NCBI GenBank assembly: GCA_949286215.1
Contig: CASDYX010000011.1
Location: 1 to 48,220, forward strand
Direction of reading: 5' to 3'
Source: an uncultured Pseudomonadota bacterium
GTDB taxonomy: Bacteria > Pseudomonadota > Alphaproteobacteria > RF32 > CAG-239
Length of the DNA stretch: 48,220 nucleotides
The position numbers and the translations under genes were made by a program. Below the pieces are notes generated by a model. It made no database searches. It was given only the letters and a program-made list of their open reading frames with translations, and was not told the DNA's origin. This document shows, piece by piece, positions 34,727 to 43,253 of the stretch (its first letter is position 1; every line of letters begins with the position of its first letter).

Positions 34727-35491
34727 ATGAACGAAAATAAAATTGAAATTCGCAATCTCTCCAAAGCTTTTGGCAAAAAGGTTGTGTTAGACGGGATAGA
34801 TTTGGATGTAAAAAGAGGGGAATCTCTGGTTGTTATCGGTGGTTCCGGTACCGGAAAATCGGTTTTAATCAAATGCATCCAAGGCCTGCTTAATGCCGAT
34901 AGCGGCTCTATCAAGGTAGATGAAGAAGAAGTTGTCAGCGCCCCGCGCAAACAAGTAGAGGCAATGCACTCCAAGATGGGAATGTTGTTCCAAGGTGGTG
35001 CATTGTTTGATAGTTTAAGCGTATGGGAAAACGTTGCTTTTGGTTTGATTGAAAATCAAGATATGCCAAAAAAACAAGCCAAAAACGAGGCTATTCGTGT
35101 TTTGCGCCAAGTAGGGCTTGCTCCCGATGTTGCCGACCTTTCACCATCTGAACTTTCCGGCGGTATGCAAAAGCGTGTTGGTTTGGCCAGAGCCATTGCC
35201 ACCCGTCCTGAAATCATCTTTTTTGATGAACCGACCACCGGTCTGGACCCGATTATGTCAGACGTGATTAATGATTTGATTATTGAATCCGTTAAAGGCT
35301 TAGGCGCAACGGCTTTGACCATTACGCACGATATGGCTTCGGCTCGTAAAATTGCCGATAAAATTGCCATGCTCTACAAAGGCAAAATCATTTGGCAAGG
35401 CACGGTTAAAGAGATGGATAAAACCGATAACCCATATGTTCGCCAGTTTATAAACGGTTGTTCACAAGGTCCGATAAAAGTAGAGGTTTAA
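34727..35491 (+). CDS. mlaF: Lipid transport ABC ATPase MlaF
   Basis: ATP-binding subunit driving MlaE, at the cytoplasmic face. The 254 residues have Walker A GGSGTGKSVL near residue 38, the Q-loop GMLFQGGALFDSL near 85, the ABC signature LSGGMQKRVGLARA near 143 and Walker B IIFFDEPTTGLDP near 163. GALFDSL after the Q-loop is typical of the Mla/Ttg2A group. GAGGAG precedes the ATG and radA begins three bases after the stop. Confidence 0.93.
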   Translation: MNENKIEIRNLSKAFGKKVVLDGIDLDVKRGESLVVIGGSGTGKSVLIKCIQGLLNADSGSIKVDEEEVVSAPRKQVEAMHSKMGMLFQGGALFDSLSVWENVAFGLIENQDMPKKQAKNEAIRVLRQVGLAPDVADLSPSELSGGMQKRVGLARAIATRPEIIFFDEPTTGLDPIMSDVINDLIIESVKGLGATALTITHDMASARKIADKIAMLYKGKIIWQGTVKEMDKTDNPYVRQFINGCSQGPIKVEV

Positions 35492-35494
35492 GCC

Positions 35495-36865
35495 ATGGCA
35501 AAAAAAGGTGGCAGCGAGTTCGTTTGTCAAAATTGCGGTGCAGTTTATCCCAAGTGGCAGGGAAAATGCGATTCTTGCGGCGAGTGGAACTCGATTGTTG
35601 AAGAGCAAGTCGGAGGTGAAGGTTTTTCCAACCTTACACCTAAGAAAAAAGGGCGCATTTTGGAATTTGTGCCCCTAAGCGGTTCGCAAGAGGCTCTCAC
35701 CCGCCTTGTTACCGGTATTAAAGAATTAGACCGAGTTTGCGGCGGGGGCTTAGTCCCCGGTTCAGCAATTTTGGTAGGTGGCGACCCAGGTATTGGTAAA
35801 TCAACATTGTTATTGCAAACTTGCGCCAGCATAGCTAATCAAACCGGAGACCATGAGTGTTATTATATTTCCGGAGAGGAAGCGATTGATCAGGTTCGGA
35901 TTCGCGCCAAGCGTTTGCAGCTTGAAAAATCTCCGGTCAAATTGACCTCAGCCACCAATGTCAAAGATATCATCACCACCTTAGAGGCATCTCAAGCCGC
36001 TGTGGTGATAATCGATTCAATACAAACCATGTATTTGGAAGAAGTTGAATCCACCCCGGGCAGTGTCACGCAAGTCAGAGCTTGTGCTTATGAGCTGATA
36101 AAACTAGCTAAAAAGAAGGGCTTTACCCTCTTTTTGGTAGGACATGTCACCAAACAAGGCTCAATTGCCGGTCCTCGTGTATTGGAACACATGGTTGATA
36201 CTGTCTTGTATTTTGAAGGCGAAAGAGGACACCATTTCCGTATTTTGCGTGCTGTCAAGAACCGTTACGGCGCCACGGATGAAATCGGTGTTTTTGAAAT
36301 GCAAGACCAAGGCTTGGTAGAAGTTGAAAATCCGTCAGCTCTGTTTTTGGCAGAGCGTCAGGGAAACATTTCCGGCTCATGCGTTTTTGCCGGTATTGAA
36401 GGTTCCAGACCTGTTTTGGTAGAGATTCAAGCTCTCGTAAGCCCAACCGGCTATGCCAGCCCCAAACGTGCGGTCGTCGGATGGGATTCTAATCGTTTGG
36501 CAATGGTTTTAGCTGTGTTAGAAGCCCGTTGCGGAATGAATTTAAGCTCCCAAGATGTTTATTTGAATATTGCCGGCGGCCTAAAAATTTCGGAACCAGC
36601 AGCTGATTTAGCGGTAGCCATGGCGGTAATTTCTTCGCTGACCAACAAGCCTTTGCCGGCGGACGCGGTCATTTTTGGTGAAATTGGCCTGTCAGGCGAA
36701 ATTCGCGCCGTATCTCAACCCAATGCGCGCCTAAAAGAGGCTTATAAGCTAGGATTTCATAGCGCCATTACGCCTCCGACCCACAGCAAAGAAAAGAAAC
36801 ACAATTTAGATATCAATACTTATGAAATCGGTAACGTTCAAAGATTAATCAATTGGTTTAACTAG
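35495..36865 (+). CDS. radA: DNA repair protein RadA
   Basis: RecA-like branch-migration helicase for homologous recombination. The 456 residues have an N-terminal zinc finger of two C-x2-C pairs (FVCQNCGA and CDSCGEWN), Walker A VGGDPGIGKSTLL near residue 94, the RadA-specific KNRYG near 254 (KNRFG in most homologues), and a Lon-like C-terminal domain with AGGLKISEPAADLAVA near 354. Length and order fit the family. It follows mlaF by three bases and precedes cvpA by nine. Confidence 0.94.
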   Translation: MAKKGGSEFVCQNCGAVYPKWQGKCDSCGEWNSIVEEQVGGEGFSNLTPKKKGRILEFVPLSGSQEALTRLVTGIKELDRVCGGGLVPGSAILVGGDPGIGKSTLLLQTCASIANQTGDHECYYISGEEAIDQVRIRAKRLQLEKSPVKLTSATNVKDIITTLEASQAAVVIIDSIQTMYLEEVESTPGSVTQVRACAYELIKLAKKKGFTLFLVGHVTKQGSIAGPRVLEHMVDTVLYFEGERGHHFRILRAVKNRYGATDEIGVFEMQDQGLVEVENPSALFLAERQGNISGSCVFAGIEGSRPVLVEIQALVSPTGYASPKRAVVGWDSNRLAMVLAVLEARCGMNLSSQDVYLNIAGGLKISEPAADLAVAMAVISSLTNKPLPADAVIFGEIGLSGEIRAVSQPNARLKEAYKLGFHSAITPPTHSKEKKHNLDINTYEIGNVQRLINWFN

Positions 36866-36874
36866 GATAAAAAG

Positions 36875-37636
36875 ATGTCGCAACCATTAAACAATTTAGA
36901 TATTGTCATTTTAATTATGTTGGGAATTTCAGCGCTCATAGCCTTGAGCCGAGGACTGATGAAAGAAGTTTTATCAATTATAGGTTGGGTTTTGGGGTCT
37001 GCCGCGGTTATTTACTTTTTGCCTGTCTTTACGCCAATCACCAAAGAATATATCGCCAGCGGGATGATAGCGGGCGTTGTTACTTCAATTTTTATCTTAA
37101 TTTTGTTTATGGTAATCTGGATACTTTTAACCGGCAATATTGTCGATAAAATCCGCTCCAGCAAATTAAGTTCGCTGGATAGAATGTTAGGGCTGTTTTT
37201 TGGTATTATGAGAGCCTTTTTATTGGTTATTTTGCTCAACATCCTGATTAGCTGGATAATGCCCAAAGAGCGCCAACCCGAAACATTTAAAAATTCAAAA
37301 TATTTTCAGTTAGCCGGAGAATTTGCCGAGCCGATAGAAAACTTGATTCCGAAAGAAACGCTGGATTCTATCAAAGAAAAAGCTGCCACCATTAGCGGCA
37401 AGGAAGAAAAATCAGAGGAAGATGAAACCCAAGAAGAACCAAAAGAGGAACCAAAAGAAGAAAAAACCGGCAAATCAAGTGATGATTTGTTTGAAAAATT
37501 AGCTCAACCGCAAGTCAAATCCAAGAAAAAGGCAAAGGATGAGCAAAAATCCCAACCTCTGCAAGAAGATTTTGACGGCTATAATGTGCACGAGCGCACC
37601 AATTTAGACCGCCTGATAGAAAACTCTTTGGATTAG
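36875..37636 (+). CDS. cvpA: CvpA-family membrane protein
   Basis: Inner-membrane protein linked in other bacteria to colicin V production and envelope stress; its biochemical role is not settled. Four transmembrane segments lie in the first ~130 residues, with ALSRGLMKEVLSIIGW near 25 as the family signature. The C-terminal ~100 residues are a highly charged Glu/Lys tail with a short repeated EEPK unit. purF, which usually follows cvpA, is absent. Its 3' end overlaps the convergent yraN by four bases. Confidence 0.85.
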   Translation: MSQPLNNLDIVILIMLGISALIALSRGLMKEVLSIIGWVLGSAAVIYFLPVFTPITKEYIASGMIAGVVTSIFILILFMVIWILLTGNIVDKIRSSKLSSLDRMLGLFFGIMRAFLLVILLNILISWIMPKERQPETFKNSKYFQLAGEFAEPIENLIPKETLDSIKEKAATISGKEEKSEEDETQEEPKEEPKEEKTGKSSDDLFEKLAQPQVKSKKKAKDEQKSQPLQEDFDGYNVHERTNLDRLIENSLD

Positions 37637-37986
37637 AACCAAGCGTTTTCAATATGCTGAAAATCAAGAGGAAAAGCGATTAAAATTGCATCAAATCGCA
37701 TATCACAATTTTCAAATTGCGGGTTGAGCGCCAAAAAAGCCTCAGCCCCTTTTTTTATGCGAGATTTTTGAACTTCCGAAATGGCGTAAGCGGCATTTTC
37801 CAGAGTTTTTCTTTTTTTGACCTCAACAAAAATGAGAAGATTACCTTTTTTAGCAATAATATCAATCTCACCTGCATGAGTACCTTTACCGGTTTTATAG
37901 TTTCTGGCAACGATTTTATAGCCTTTGGTTTTAAGCAATCCGCAGGCTAAAAATTCAGCTAATTTTCCGGCACTATAATTGGTCAT
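37633..37986 (-). CDS. yraN: UPF0102 nuclease-like protein YraN
   Basis: A 117-residue restriction-endonuclease-fold protein. The family pattern is clear: GKLAEFLACGLLKTKGY near the start, then GEIDIIAKKGNLLIFVEVKKRK (residues ~38-60) with the predicted Asp/Glu-x-Lys metal site. The function is not established. It starts inside the last 14 bases of rsmI and is thus coupled to it, the usual rsmI-yraN pair. gshB, often next in this cluster, is not here. Confidence 0.9.
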   Translation of the reverse strand: MTNYSAGKLAEFLACGLLKTKGYKIVARNYKTGKGTHAGEIDIIAKKGNLLIFVEVKKRKTLENAAYAISEVQKSRIKKGAEAFLALNPQFENCDMRFDAILIAFPLDFQHIENAWF

Positions 37987-38809
37987 TTTTAAGTTTCAAA
38001 GCCAGTTCATAAACATTATTTTTGTTCAAATGATAGGTATCGGCAATTTCTTTTACCGCCGACTTTAATGTCATATTTTTAAGTTTTTCTTTTAAGAGGG
38101 TTTCAACATCAATTTCCGAGGCTGAAGGTTCATTAGGAGGAGCCACCATTAACACCATTTCTCCTTTTGGCTGATTATTTTCAAAATGTTGAATTAACTC
38201 TTCAGCCGTACCATTAAGACACTCTTCATAGAGTTTGGTGATTTCTCTTGCCACGGCAATTTCTCTGTTTTGAAAATATTTTTGCGCCACACCAAGCGTT
38301 TTAACGATTCTCTGTGCGGTTTCATAAAACACCAAAGTTGAATTAAGAGAGCACAGCTCCTTAAACAAATCTTCACGCGCTTTTTCTTTGTTTGGAATAA
38401 ATCCGGCAAACATAAAACGATTGGTCGGTAAGCCTGAAAGCTGCAAAGCCGAAATTACGGCGCAACACCCGGGAACTGTCCAAACCTTAACGCCTTGTTC
38501 GCGGCATTTGCGCACCAACTTGTACCCTGGGTCCGAAATCAAAGGAGAACCGGCATCACTCACGAGCGCCAGAGCTTTTCCCTCATTGATGAGGTCAATT
38601 AATTTTTGGGCTTGTTGTTCTTCATTATGGTCTTGGTAAGTGATAAAAGGCTTGTTTGCATCAAGCGAGAGCAGTGCAAAGAGTTTTCGGGTTACTCTGG
38701 TGTCTTCGCAAGCAATCACATCGGCTTGAGTCAAAACCTCCAAAGCGCGCTTAGAAATATCATCTAAATTACCAATCGGCGTGGCAACCACATACAATCC
38801 GTTATTCAT
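37973..38809 (-). CDS. rsmI: 16S rRNA (cytidine1402-2'-O) methyltransferase RsmI
   Basis: Methylates the ribose of C1402 in the ribosomal P site. The 278-residue SPOUT-like/tetrapyrrole-methylase-fold protein begins LYVVATPIGNLDDIS and has CEDTRVTRKL near residue 35. LVSDAGSPLISDPGYKLV lies near 82 and FYETAQRIVKTL near 158. It reads away from the lipoprotein gene at 38887, with which it shares a short divergent promoter region. Confidence 0.95.
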   Translation of the reverse strand: MNNGLYVVATPIGNLDDISKRALEVLTQADVIACEDTRVTRKLFALLSLDANKPFITYQDHNEEQQAQKLIDLINEGKALALVSDAGSPLISDPGYKLVRKCREQGVKVWTVPGCCAVISALQLSGLPTNRFMFAGFIPNKEKAREDLFKELCSLNSTLVFYETAQRIVKTLGVAQKYFQNREIAVAREITKLYEECLNGTAEELIQHFENNQPKGEMVLMVAPPNEPSASEIDVETLLKEKLKNMTLKSAVKEIADTYHLNKNNVYELALKLKNDQL

Positions 38810-38886
38810 TATTCTATCACTTTACAAACAAAGAAAATTAAGCTAACTTCAGGCTATATGATTTTCTATTTTAGGATAAATTACAA

Positions 38887-40353
38887 GTGTTAAAAAAAAT
38901 AAGTTTTTTGCTGGGCTTTTTAGTTTTAAGCGGCTGCCAAAGTACCAATGTGAGTATGGAAGGCGGGATTAACGATTCCAACACCGAAATCAGTGAAGTT
39001 AATTTCGGCGGAGATGATAAATTCAGAGTAGGGGTTTTGTTGCCTCTCAGCGGCACGGCCGCCAAACAAGGGCAGGGGCTTAAAAATGCCACCATGATTG
39101 CCTTGGAAGATGTCCGCAATCCTAAACTTGTCTTGCAGTACTATGACACCAAAGGCACGCCCGAAGGCGCCCGCGTTGCCGTCACCAATGCCATCAATCA
39201 AAGCAGCCGGCTAATAATTGGTCCTTTGAAGAGTTCATCGGTACAAGCCATTTCTGAAGAAACGCGCTCACATGATATTCCGGTTATTGCTTTCAGTACG
39301 GTATCAAGTGTAATGCAGCCGGAGGTTTATACTTTAGGCTTGATGGTAGAAGAGCAGGTTGACCGAATAGTTACTTATACGGCACAAAGCGGACGTTCAC
39401 GCTTTGCCTTGCTTATTCCTGATAACAATACCGGTGTAGCGGTGGCACGTGCTGCGGTAAAATCCGCTCAAAAAAACGGTGTTACCATCACCCGTATCGG
39501 CTTTTATACGCCGGGCACGACCGATTTTGCCTCTATCACCCGTAAATTGTCGGACTACGATACCCGTACATCACGCCTGCAACGTCTTAAAAACAGCCTC
39601 AAAACTAAAATGAGCCAAGGTGACGCCGGAGCCGCCAGAGTTCTTGAACGCCTCAACAAAACCGACACCTTAGGCGATGTTGATTTTGATGCAGTCTTAA
39701 TCCCAGAAAGCGGCGCAAGTTTGAAAGCGGCGGTCTCAATGTTTGGCTATTATGACGTCTATGCCCCGCAAGTAAAATTTATCGGTACCAGCGTATGGGA
39801 AAACACGGTTTTGAATAAAGAATCCACCATGCGCGGCAGCTGGTTCCCTGCCTTATCACGCTCACACAGTGGTTATTTCATAGAAAAATATACCGAAATT
39901 TTCGGTGAGCGCCCAAGTAGTCTTTACTCCATGGGCTATGATGCAGTGGCCTTAGCCTCCGCCCTTTCACAAACACCATCCGCCGATCTTAATACCGCCA
40001 TCACCGATAAAGACGGCTATGTGGGCATCAATGGTGCTTTTCGCTTACTAGAAAACGGTCAAAACCAACATAGTTTAGACATTGTTGAAGTCCGCTCTGA
40101 TGGTAACTTCATCATTAACGAAGCTCCGAAACAATTCTCTCTTTCTCCAAGCGAGAACAGCGGCAACATAGTCTTAGAGCCGGGTTACATTGCTCCTAAA
40201 ATCTTTGGTAAAGATACTTCGACCGCCCAAACCTTAATCTATGGTTATCCGCTAAGTCTTGAAAATCAACCCTTAGACTATGTTCCGAGCGATAAAGAAA
40301 AAGAAATCGTCAAACAAGGTTTAGAGAAATTAAATATCGTAATTTCAGATTAG
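38887..40353 (+). CDS. Penicillin-binding-protein activator-like lipoprotein
   Basis: The 488-residue protein starts at a GTG (AGGA about ten bases upstream). It has a lipoprotein signal ending in LVLSGC, with the acylated Cys near residue 17. A type-1 periplasmic-binding fold follows, with VGVLLPLSGTAAKQGQGL near 50 and SRLIIGPLKSSSV near 110. That is the fold of LpoA and of amino-acid receptors. Alphaproteobacteria carry this gene divergent from rsmI-yraN, where it is annotated as a PBP activator. An outer-membrane role in peptidoglycan synthesis is inferred from that. Length is shorter than E. coli LpoA because the N-terminal TPR part is missing. Confidence 0.8.
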   Translation: MLKKISFLLGFLVLSGCQSTNVSMEGGINDSNTEISEVNFGGDDKFRVGVLLPLSGTAAKQGQGLKNATMIALEDVRNPKLVLQYYDTKGTPEGARVAVTNAINQSSRLIIGPLKSSSVQAISEETRSHDIPVIAFSTVSSVMQPEVYTLGLMVEEQVDRIVTYTAQSGRSRFALLIPDNNTGVAVARAAVKSAQKNGVTITRIGFYTPGTTDFASITRKLSDYDTRTSRLQRLKNSLKTKMSQGDAGAARVLERLNKTDTLGDVDFDAVLIPESGASLKAAVSMFGYYDVYAPQVKFIGTSVWENTVLNKESTMRGSWFPALSRSHSGYFIEKYTEIFGERPSSLYSMGYDAVALASALSQTPSADLNTAITDKDGYVGINGAFRLLENGQNQHSLDIVEVRSDGNFIINEAPKQFSLSPSENSGNIVLEPGYIAPKIFGKDTSTAQTLIYGYPLSLENQPLDYVPSDKEKEIVKQGLEKLNIVISD

Positions 40354-40436
40354 AAAAGCGGTGTTGATAGATGATTTTTTCCTTGAAAAAAAGGGGAATA
40401 TCGACGATATTAAACCAAGTAAAATTTGTACTTTTC

Positions 40437-40442
40437 TATAAT
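40437..40442 (+). promoter_or_regulatory. Probable -10 box of the SRP RNA gene
   Basis: TATAAT seven bases before the expected RNA start. No good -35 is visible at 16-18 bases upstream. Confidence 0.45.
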
Positions 40443-40449
40443 GTAAAGT

Positions 40450-40546
40450 CTAAAGGAGGACGTTGGGTTAGCCCTTCGCCAACCCGGTCAGGTCCGGAAG
40501 GAAGCAGCCGTAACGAATAAGGTTAAGGTCATTCGTCCTCCACCTC
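40450..40546 (+). ncRNA. ffs: Signal recognition particle RNA (4.5S)
   Basis: About 97 bases between the lipoprotein gene and dnaX. The ends pair (GGAGGACG at 40455-40462 with CGTCCTCC at 40534-40541). The universally conserved apical part GGTCAGGTCCGGAAGG and AGCAGCC lies at 40486-40509 and carries the GGAA tetraloop. This short bacterial form lacks the Alu domain. It binds Ffh for co-translational targeting. The position directly before dnaX is common in alphaproteobacteria. The exact ends are estimated from pairing. Confidence 0.93.
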
Positions 40547-40568
40547 AAAATTTAAAGAAGATAATTTA

Positions 40569-42299
40569 ATGGCAGAAGAAAATAACGAAAATCAATATGT
40601 GGTTTTAGCCCGTAAGTACCGCCCGCAAACGTTTGAAGACTTGCTGGGACAAGATGCTTTGGTTCAAACCCTGACCAATGCCATTAAAAACAATCGTCTG
40701 CACCATGCCTATATTTTAACCGGAATCCGCGGTGTTGGTAAAACCACAACCGCCAGACTTATTGCCAAAGCCCTGAACTGTACGGGATTAGACGGCAAAG
40801 GTGGCCCAACCATACACCCTTGCGGTGTTTGTGAAAACTGCAAAGCCATTGCCGCCGGCAGACATATTGATGTTATGGAATTGGATGCGGCCTCTCGTAC
40901 GGGTGTTGATGATATCCGTGAGATTTTGGATGGTGTCAGATATAAACCAACCAATGCGCGTTACAAAATATACATCATCGACGAAGTCCACATGCTCTCC
41001 AAAAATGCGTTTAACGCTCTGTTAAAAACGCTGGAAGAGCCGCCTTCGCATGTCAAATTTATCTTTGCCACGACCGAAATACGCAAAGTTCCGGTCACTG
41101 TTTTGTCTCGTTGCCAAAGGTTTGACCTGCAACGCTTAACAATTGAGGATTTGCTCAAACTCTTTAACAAAATCATTGCTGCCGAAAACCTCAAAGCCGA
41201 AGATGAGGCCTTACACATGATAGCCAAAGCGGCTGATGGTTCGGCACGTGATAGCTTGTCTTTGCTTGACCAAGCCATTTCTTTGGGAGCAGGGGTAATC
41301 AAAACCGATATTGTTAAAGAGATGATTGGTTTAGCAGACCGCAATCAAACTTTTGAATTGTTTGAAAGTCTGATTAGCGGGGACACCAAAGAGAGCCTGC
41401 TCAAACTTCAAACCCAGTATCAAAACGGTGCTAACCCGACTTCTTTATTGCAAGATTTGATAAATATTACTCACTTGTTGGCCAAAACCAAATTGATACC
41501 GAGTTTTATTAACGATTCGTCCTTAAGCGAAACCGAAAAAGACTTTTGCCAAAGGCTAAACTCTAAGGTTTCAATAGCGATTCTCTCCAAAATCTGGCAA
41601 ATGATGATAAAAGGCTTGAGCGAACTTCAAGCTGCTCCGGTGCAAATAGACGCCCTTGAAATGATATTAATTCGCGTGGCTTATTCGGCATCATTACCGA
41701 CGCCATATGAGCTATTAAACGACGTAAAAAAAAACTCTAATTTAGGCAATTCCCGCCCGCAAGTTTCACAAGCCGAACCTCAGACCACCCCGCCGCCGGT
41801 TTTTAATCATGCTTTGGCGGCAGAGCCTGAACCAAATACCACCGATAGCAGTTTTCTGACTTTTAATCAAATTTCAGACCTCTTAAATTATTTAGAAGTG
41901 CATAAAATGCCCTTGGCAGAATATGCTTTGAAAAATGATGTCTCTATATCAGAGTTTAAGAGCGGCTATATCAAAATGACGGCCTCAGATAAAATTCACC
42001 CTGATTTTATCCTGAACTTGCACAAGATATTGACCCAAGCCACCGGTTTGACTTGGAAGATTGAAATGGCTCGAGGAGCCTTAGGTGTAACTTTGGCCGA
42101 TATGGAAAAAGCCGCCGAAGAGGCAGAAAAACGCAACATAATGGAATACCCGTTAGTTAAAGCGATTATGGCAGAATTTAAGGGCGCAAAAATCGAAACC
42201 GCGACCCGCAAAATAGCCGAAGAAGATGACGAAGAAGGCTCAAGCTTCTTTGGCGGAGAAACTTCAGAAATAATATATGACGAGGATAACGAACAATGA
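40569..42299 (+). CDS. dnaX: DNA polymerase III tau/gamma subunit DnaX
   Basis: ATPase of the clamp loader. The 576 residues have Walker A GIRGVGKTTTARL near residue 52, a four-Cys zinc site (CGVCENC and upstream cysteines), DAASRTGVDDIREI near 107, and the sensor and SRC motif VLSRCQRFDL near 178. Domains IV-V follow after a linker rich in Pro/Gln at ~390-425. A run of nine A bases at 41726-41734 (codons 386-389) sits just before that linker and could yield a shorter gamma form. It overlaps ybaB by ATGA. Confidence 0.95.
   Translation: MAEENNENQYVVLARKYRPQTFEDLLGQDALVQTLTNAIKNNRLHHAYILTGIRGVGKTTTARLIAKALNCTGLDGKGGPTIHPCGVCENCKAIAAGRHIDVMELDAASRTGVDDIREILDGVRYKPTNARYKIYIIDEVHMLSKNAFNALLKTLEEPPSHVKFIFATTEIRKVPVTVLSRCQRFDLQRLTIEDLLKLFNKIIAAENLKAEDEALHMIAKAADGSARDSLSLLDQAISLGAGVIKTDIVKEMIGLADRNQTFELFESLISGDTKESLLKLQTQYQNGANPTSLLQDLINITHLLAKTKLIPSFINDSSLSETEKDFCQRLNSKVSIAILSKIWQMMIKGLSELQAAPVQIDALEMILIRVAYSASLPTPYELLNDVKKNSNLGNSRPQVSQAEPQTTPPPVFNHALAAEPEPNTTDSSFLTFNQISDLLNYLEVHKMPLAEYALKNDVSISEFKSGYIKMTASDKIHPDFILNLHKILTQATGLTWKIEMARGALGVTLADMEKAAEEAEKRNIMEYPLVKAIMAEFKGAKIETATRKIAEEDDEEGSSFFGGETSEIIYDEDNEQ
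41726..41734 (+). promoter_or_regulatory. A9 slippery run in dnaX
   Basis: Nine consecutive A bases where the zero frame reads Val-Lys-Lys-Asn. A -1 shift reaches TAA at 41738-41740 after Leu, and a +1 shift reaches TAG three codons later. Either slippage would give a protein of about 390 residues that ends at the end of the ATPase and collar domains, like E. coli gamma. Confidence 0.5.
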
Positions 42300-42616
42300 T
42301 GAATATTCAAGGTATAATGAAACAAGCGCAAATGATGCAAAAGAAAATGGAAGAAGCTCAAGCCAAATTAGCGCAACAAGAAATCACCGGAACCAGCGGC
42401 GGTGGCTTGGTAAAAATCACGCTAAACGGCAAATTTGAGGCCAAAAAGGTAGAGCTTGACAAATCGCTCTTGGTACCTGAAGAAGTCGATATCCTTGAAG
42501 ACCTGATTTTAGCGGCCTACAACGATGCTCATGCCAAAGTTGATACAGCGATGAGCGAAGGCATGAAAGACGTTACTGGCGGGCTAAATTTGGGCGGAAT
42601 TAAACTTCCTTTTTAA
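42296..42616 (+). CDS. ybaB: Nucleoid-associated protein YbaB/EbfC
   Basis: Small DNA-binding dimer of 106 residues, found with dnaX and recR in most bacteria. It begins MMNIQGIMKQAQMMQKKMEEAQ, a helix used for dimerisation, and continues GTSGGGLVKITLNGKFEAKKVELD, the beta part. A second Met one codon in could also start it. Coupling with dnaX is by four-base overlap. Confidence 0.95.
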   Translation: MMNIQGIMKQAQMMQKKMEEAQAKLAQQEITGTSGGGLVKITLNGKFEAKKVELDKSLLVPEEVDILEDLILAAYNDAHAKVDTAMSEGMKDVTGGLNLGGIKLPF

Positions 42617-42628
42617 GGGGTAACGACC

Positions 42629-43222
42629 TTGGCCGGAAAAGAAATTGAAAAACTCATCAAGCAGGTAGCCAAACTTCCTTCTCTTGGCACTCGTTCATCA
42701 AGACGAATTGTCTTGCACCTTCTAAAAAAGAGGGAAACCTTGTTGCTGCCGTTAATCGAGAGCTTAAATGAGGTTGCCTCTCGCGTAACAACTTGTGAAA
42801 TTTGTGGCAATTTTGATACCACAAACCCTTGCTCAATCTGTGCATCAGATAAAAGGGATTCTCAGCAAATTTGTGTGGTGCAAGATGTTGCCGATTTATG
42901 GGCCATGGAGAGAGTATCTTTCTTTAAGGGAAAATATCATGTTTTAGGTGGCGTTTTATCAGCCTTAGACGGGGTTGCACCTGAGGATTTGAATATTGAA
43001 AGCTTGCTCTACCGCTTGAGCAAAGAAGATATCAAGGAAGTTATTTTAGCACTTCCGGCAACGGTTGACGGTCAAATCACCTCACACTATCTGGTTTCAA
43101 AGCTTAAAGACAGCAATGTCAAAGTAACCACACTTGCCCAAGGTATTCCGATGGGTGCGGAATTGGATTATATGGACGAAGGAACAATCCAATTAGCCCT
43201 AAACTCCCGCAAACTTCTCTAA
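42629..43222 (+). CDS. recR: Recombination mediator RecR
   Basis: Works with RecF and RecO to load RecA on gapped DNA. The 197 residues comprise a helix-hairpin-helix (KLPSLGTRSSRRIVLHLL near residue 15), a C4 zinc finger (CEICGNF and CSIC near 55-70), a Toprim domain with ICVVQDVADLWAME near 80, and a C-terminal Walker-B-like stretch. It starts with TTG, supported by AGGGG eight bases upstream; no in-frame ATG lies near. Completes the dnaX-ybaB-recR operon. Confidence 0.94.
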   Translation: MAGKEIEKLIKQVAKLPSLGTRSSRRIVLHLLKKRETLLLPLIESLNEVASRVTTCEICGNFDTTNPCSICASDKRDSQQICVVQDVADLWAMERVSFFKGKYHVLGGVLSALDGVAPEDLNIESLLYRLSKEDIKEVILALPATVDGQITSHYLVSKLKDSNVKVTTLAQGIPMGAELDYMDEGTIQLALNSRKLL

Positions 43223-43226
43223 AACA

Positions 43227-43253
43227 AAAGCCTCTTTTCAAAGAGGCTTTTTT
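43227..43253. terminator. Terminator between recR and rppH
   Basis: AAAGCCTCTTT and AAAGAGGCTTT pair perfectly and T residues follow. The TGA of minus-strand rppH (43240-43238) lies in the loop, so it acts between convergent genes. Confidence 0.9.

Noticed and set aside
37430..37475. Short direct repeat GAACCAAAAGAG in cvpA
   Set aside because: It encodes the low-complexity Glu-Pro-Lys tail and is explained by protein composition; it is not dispersed elsewhere.
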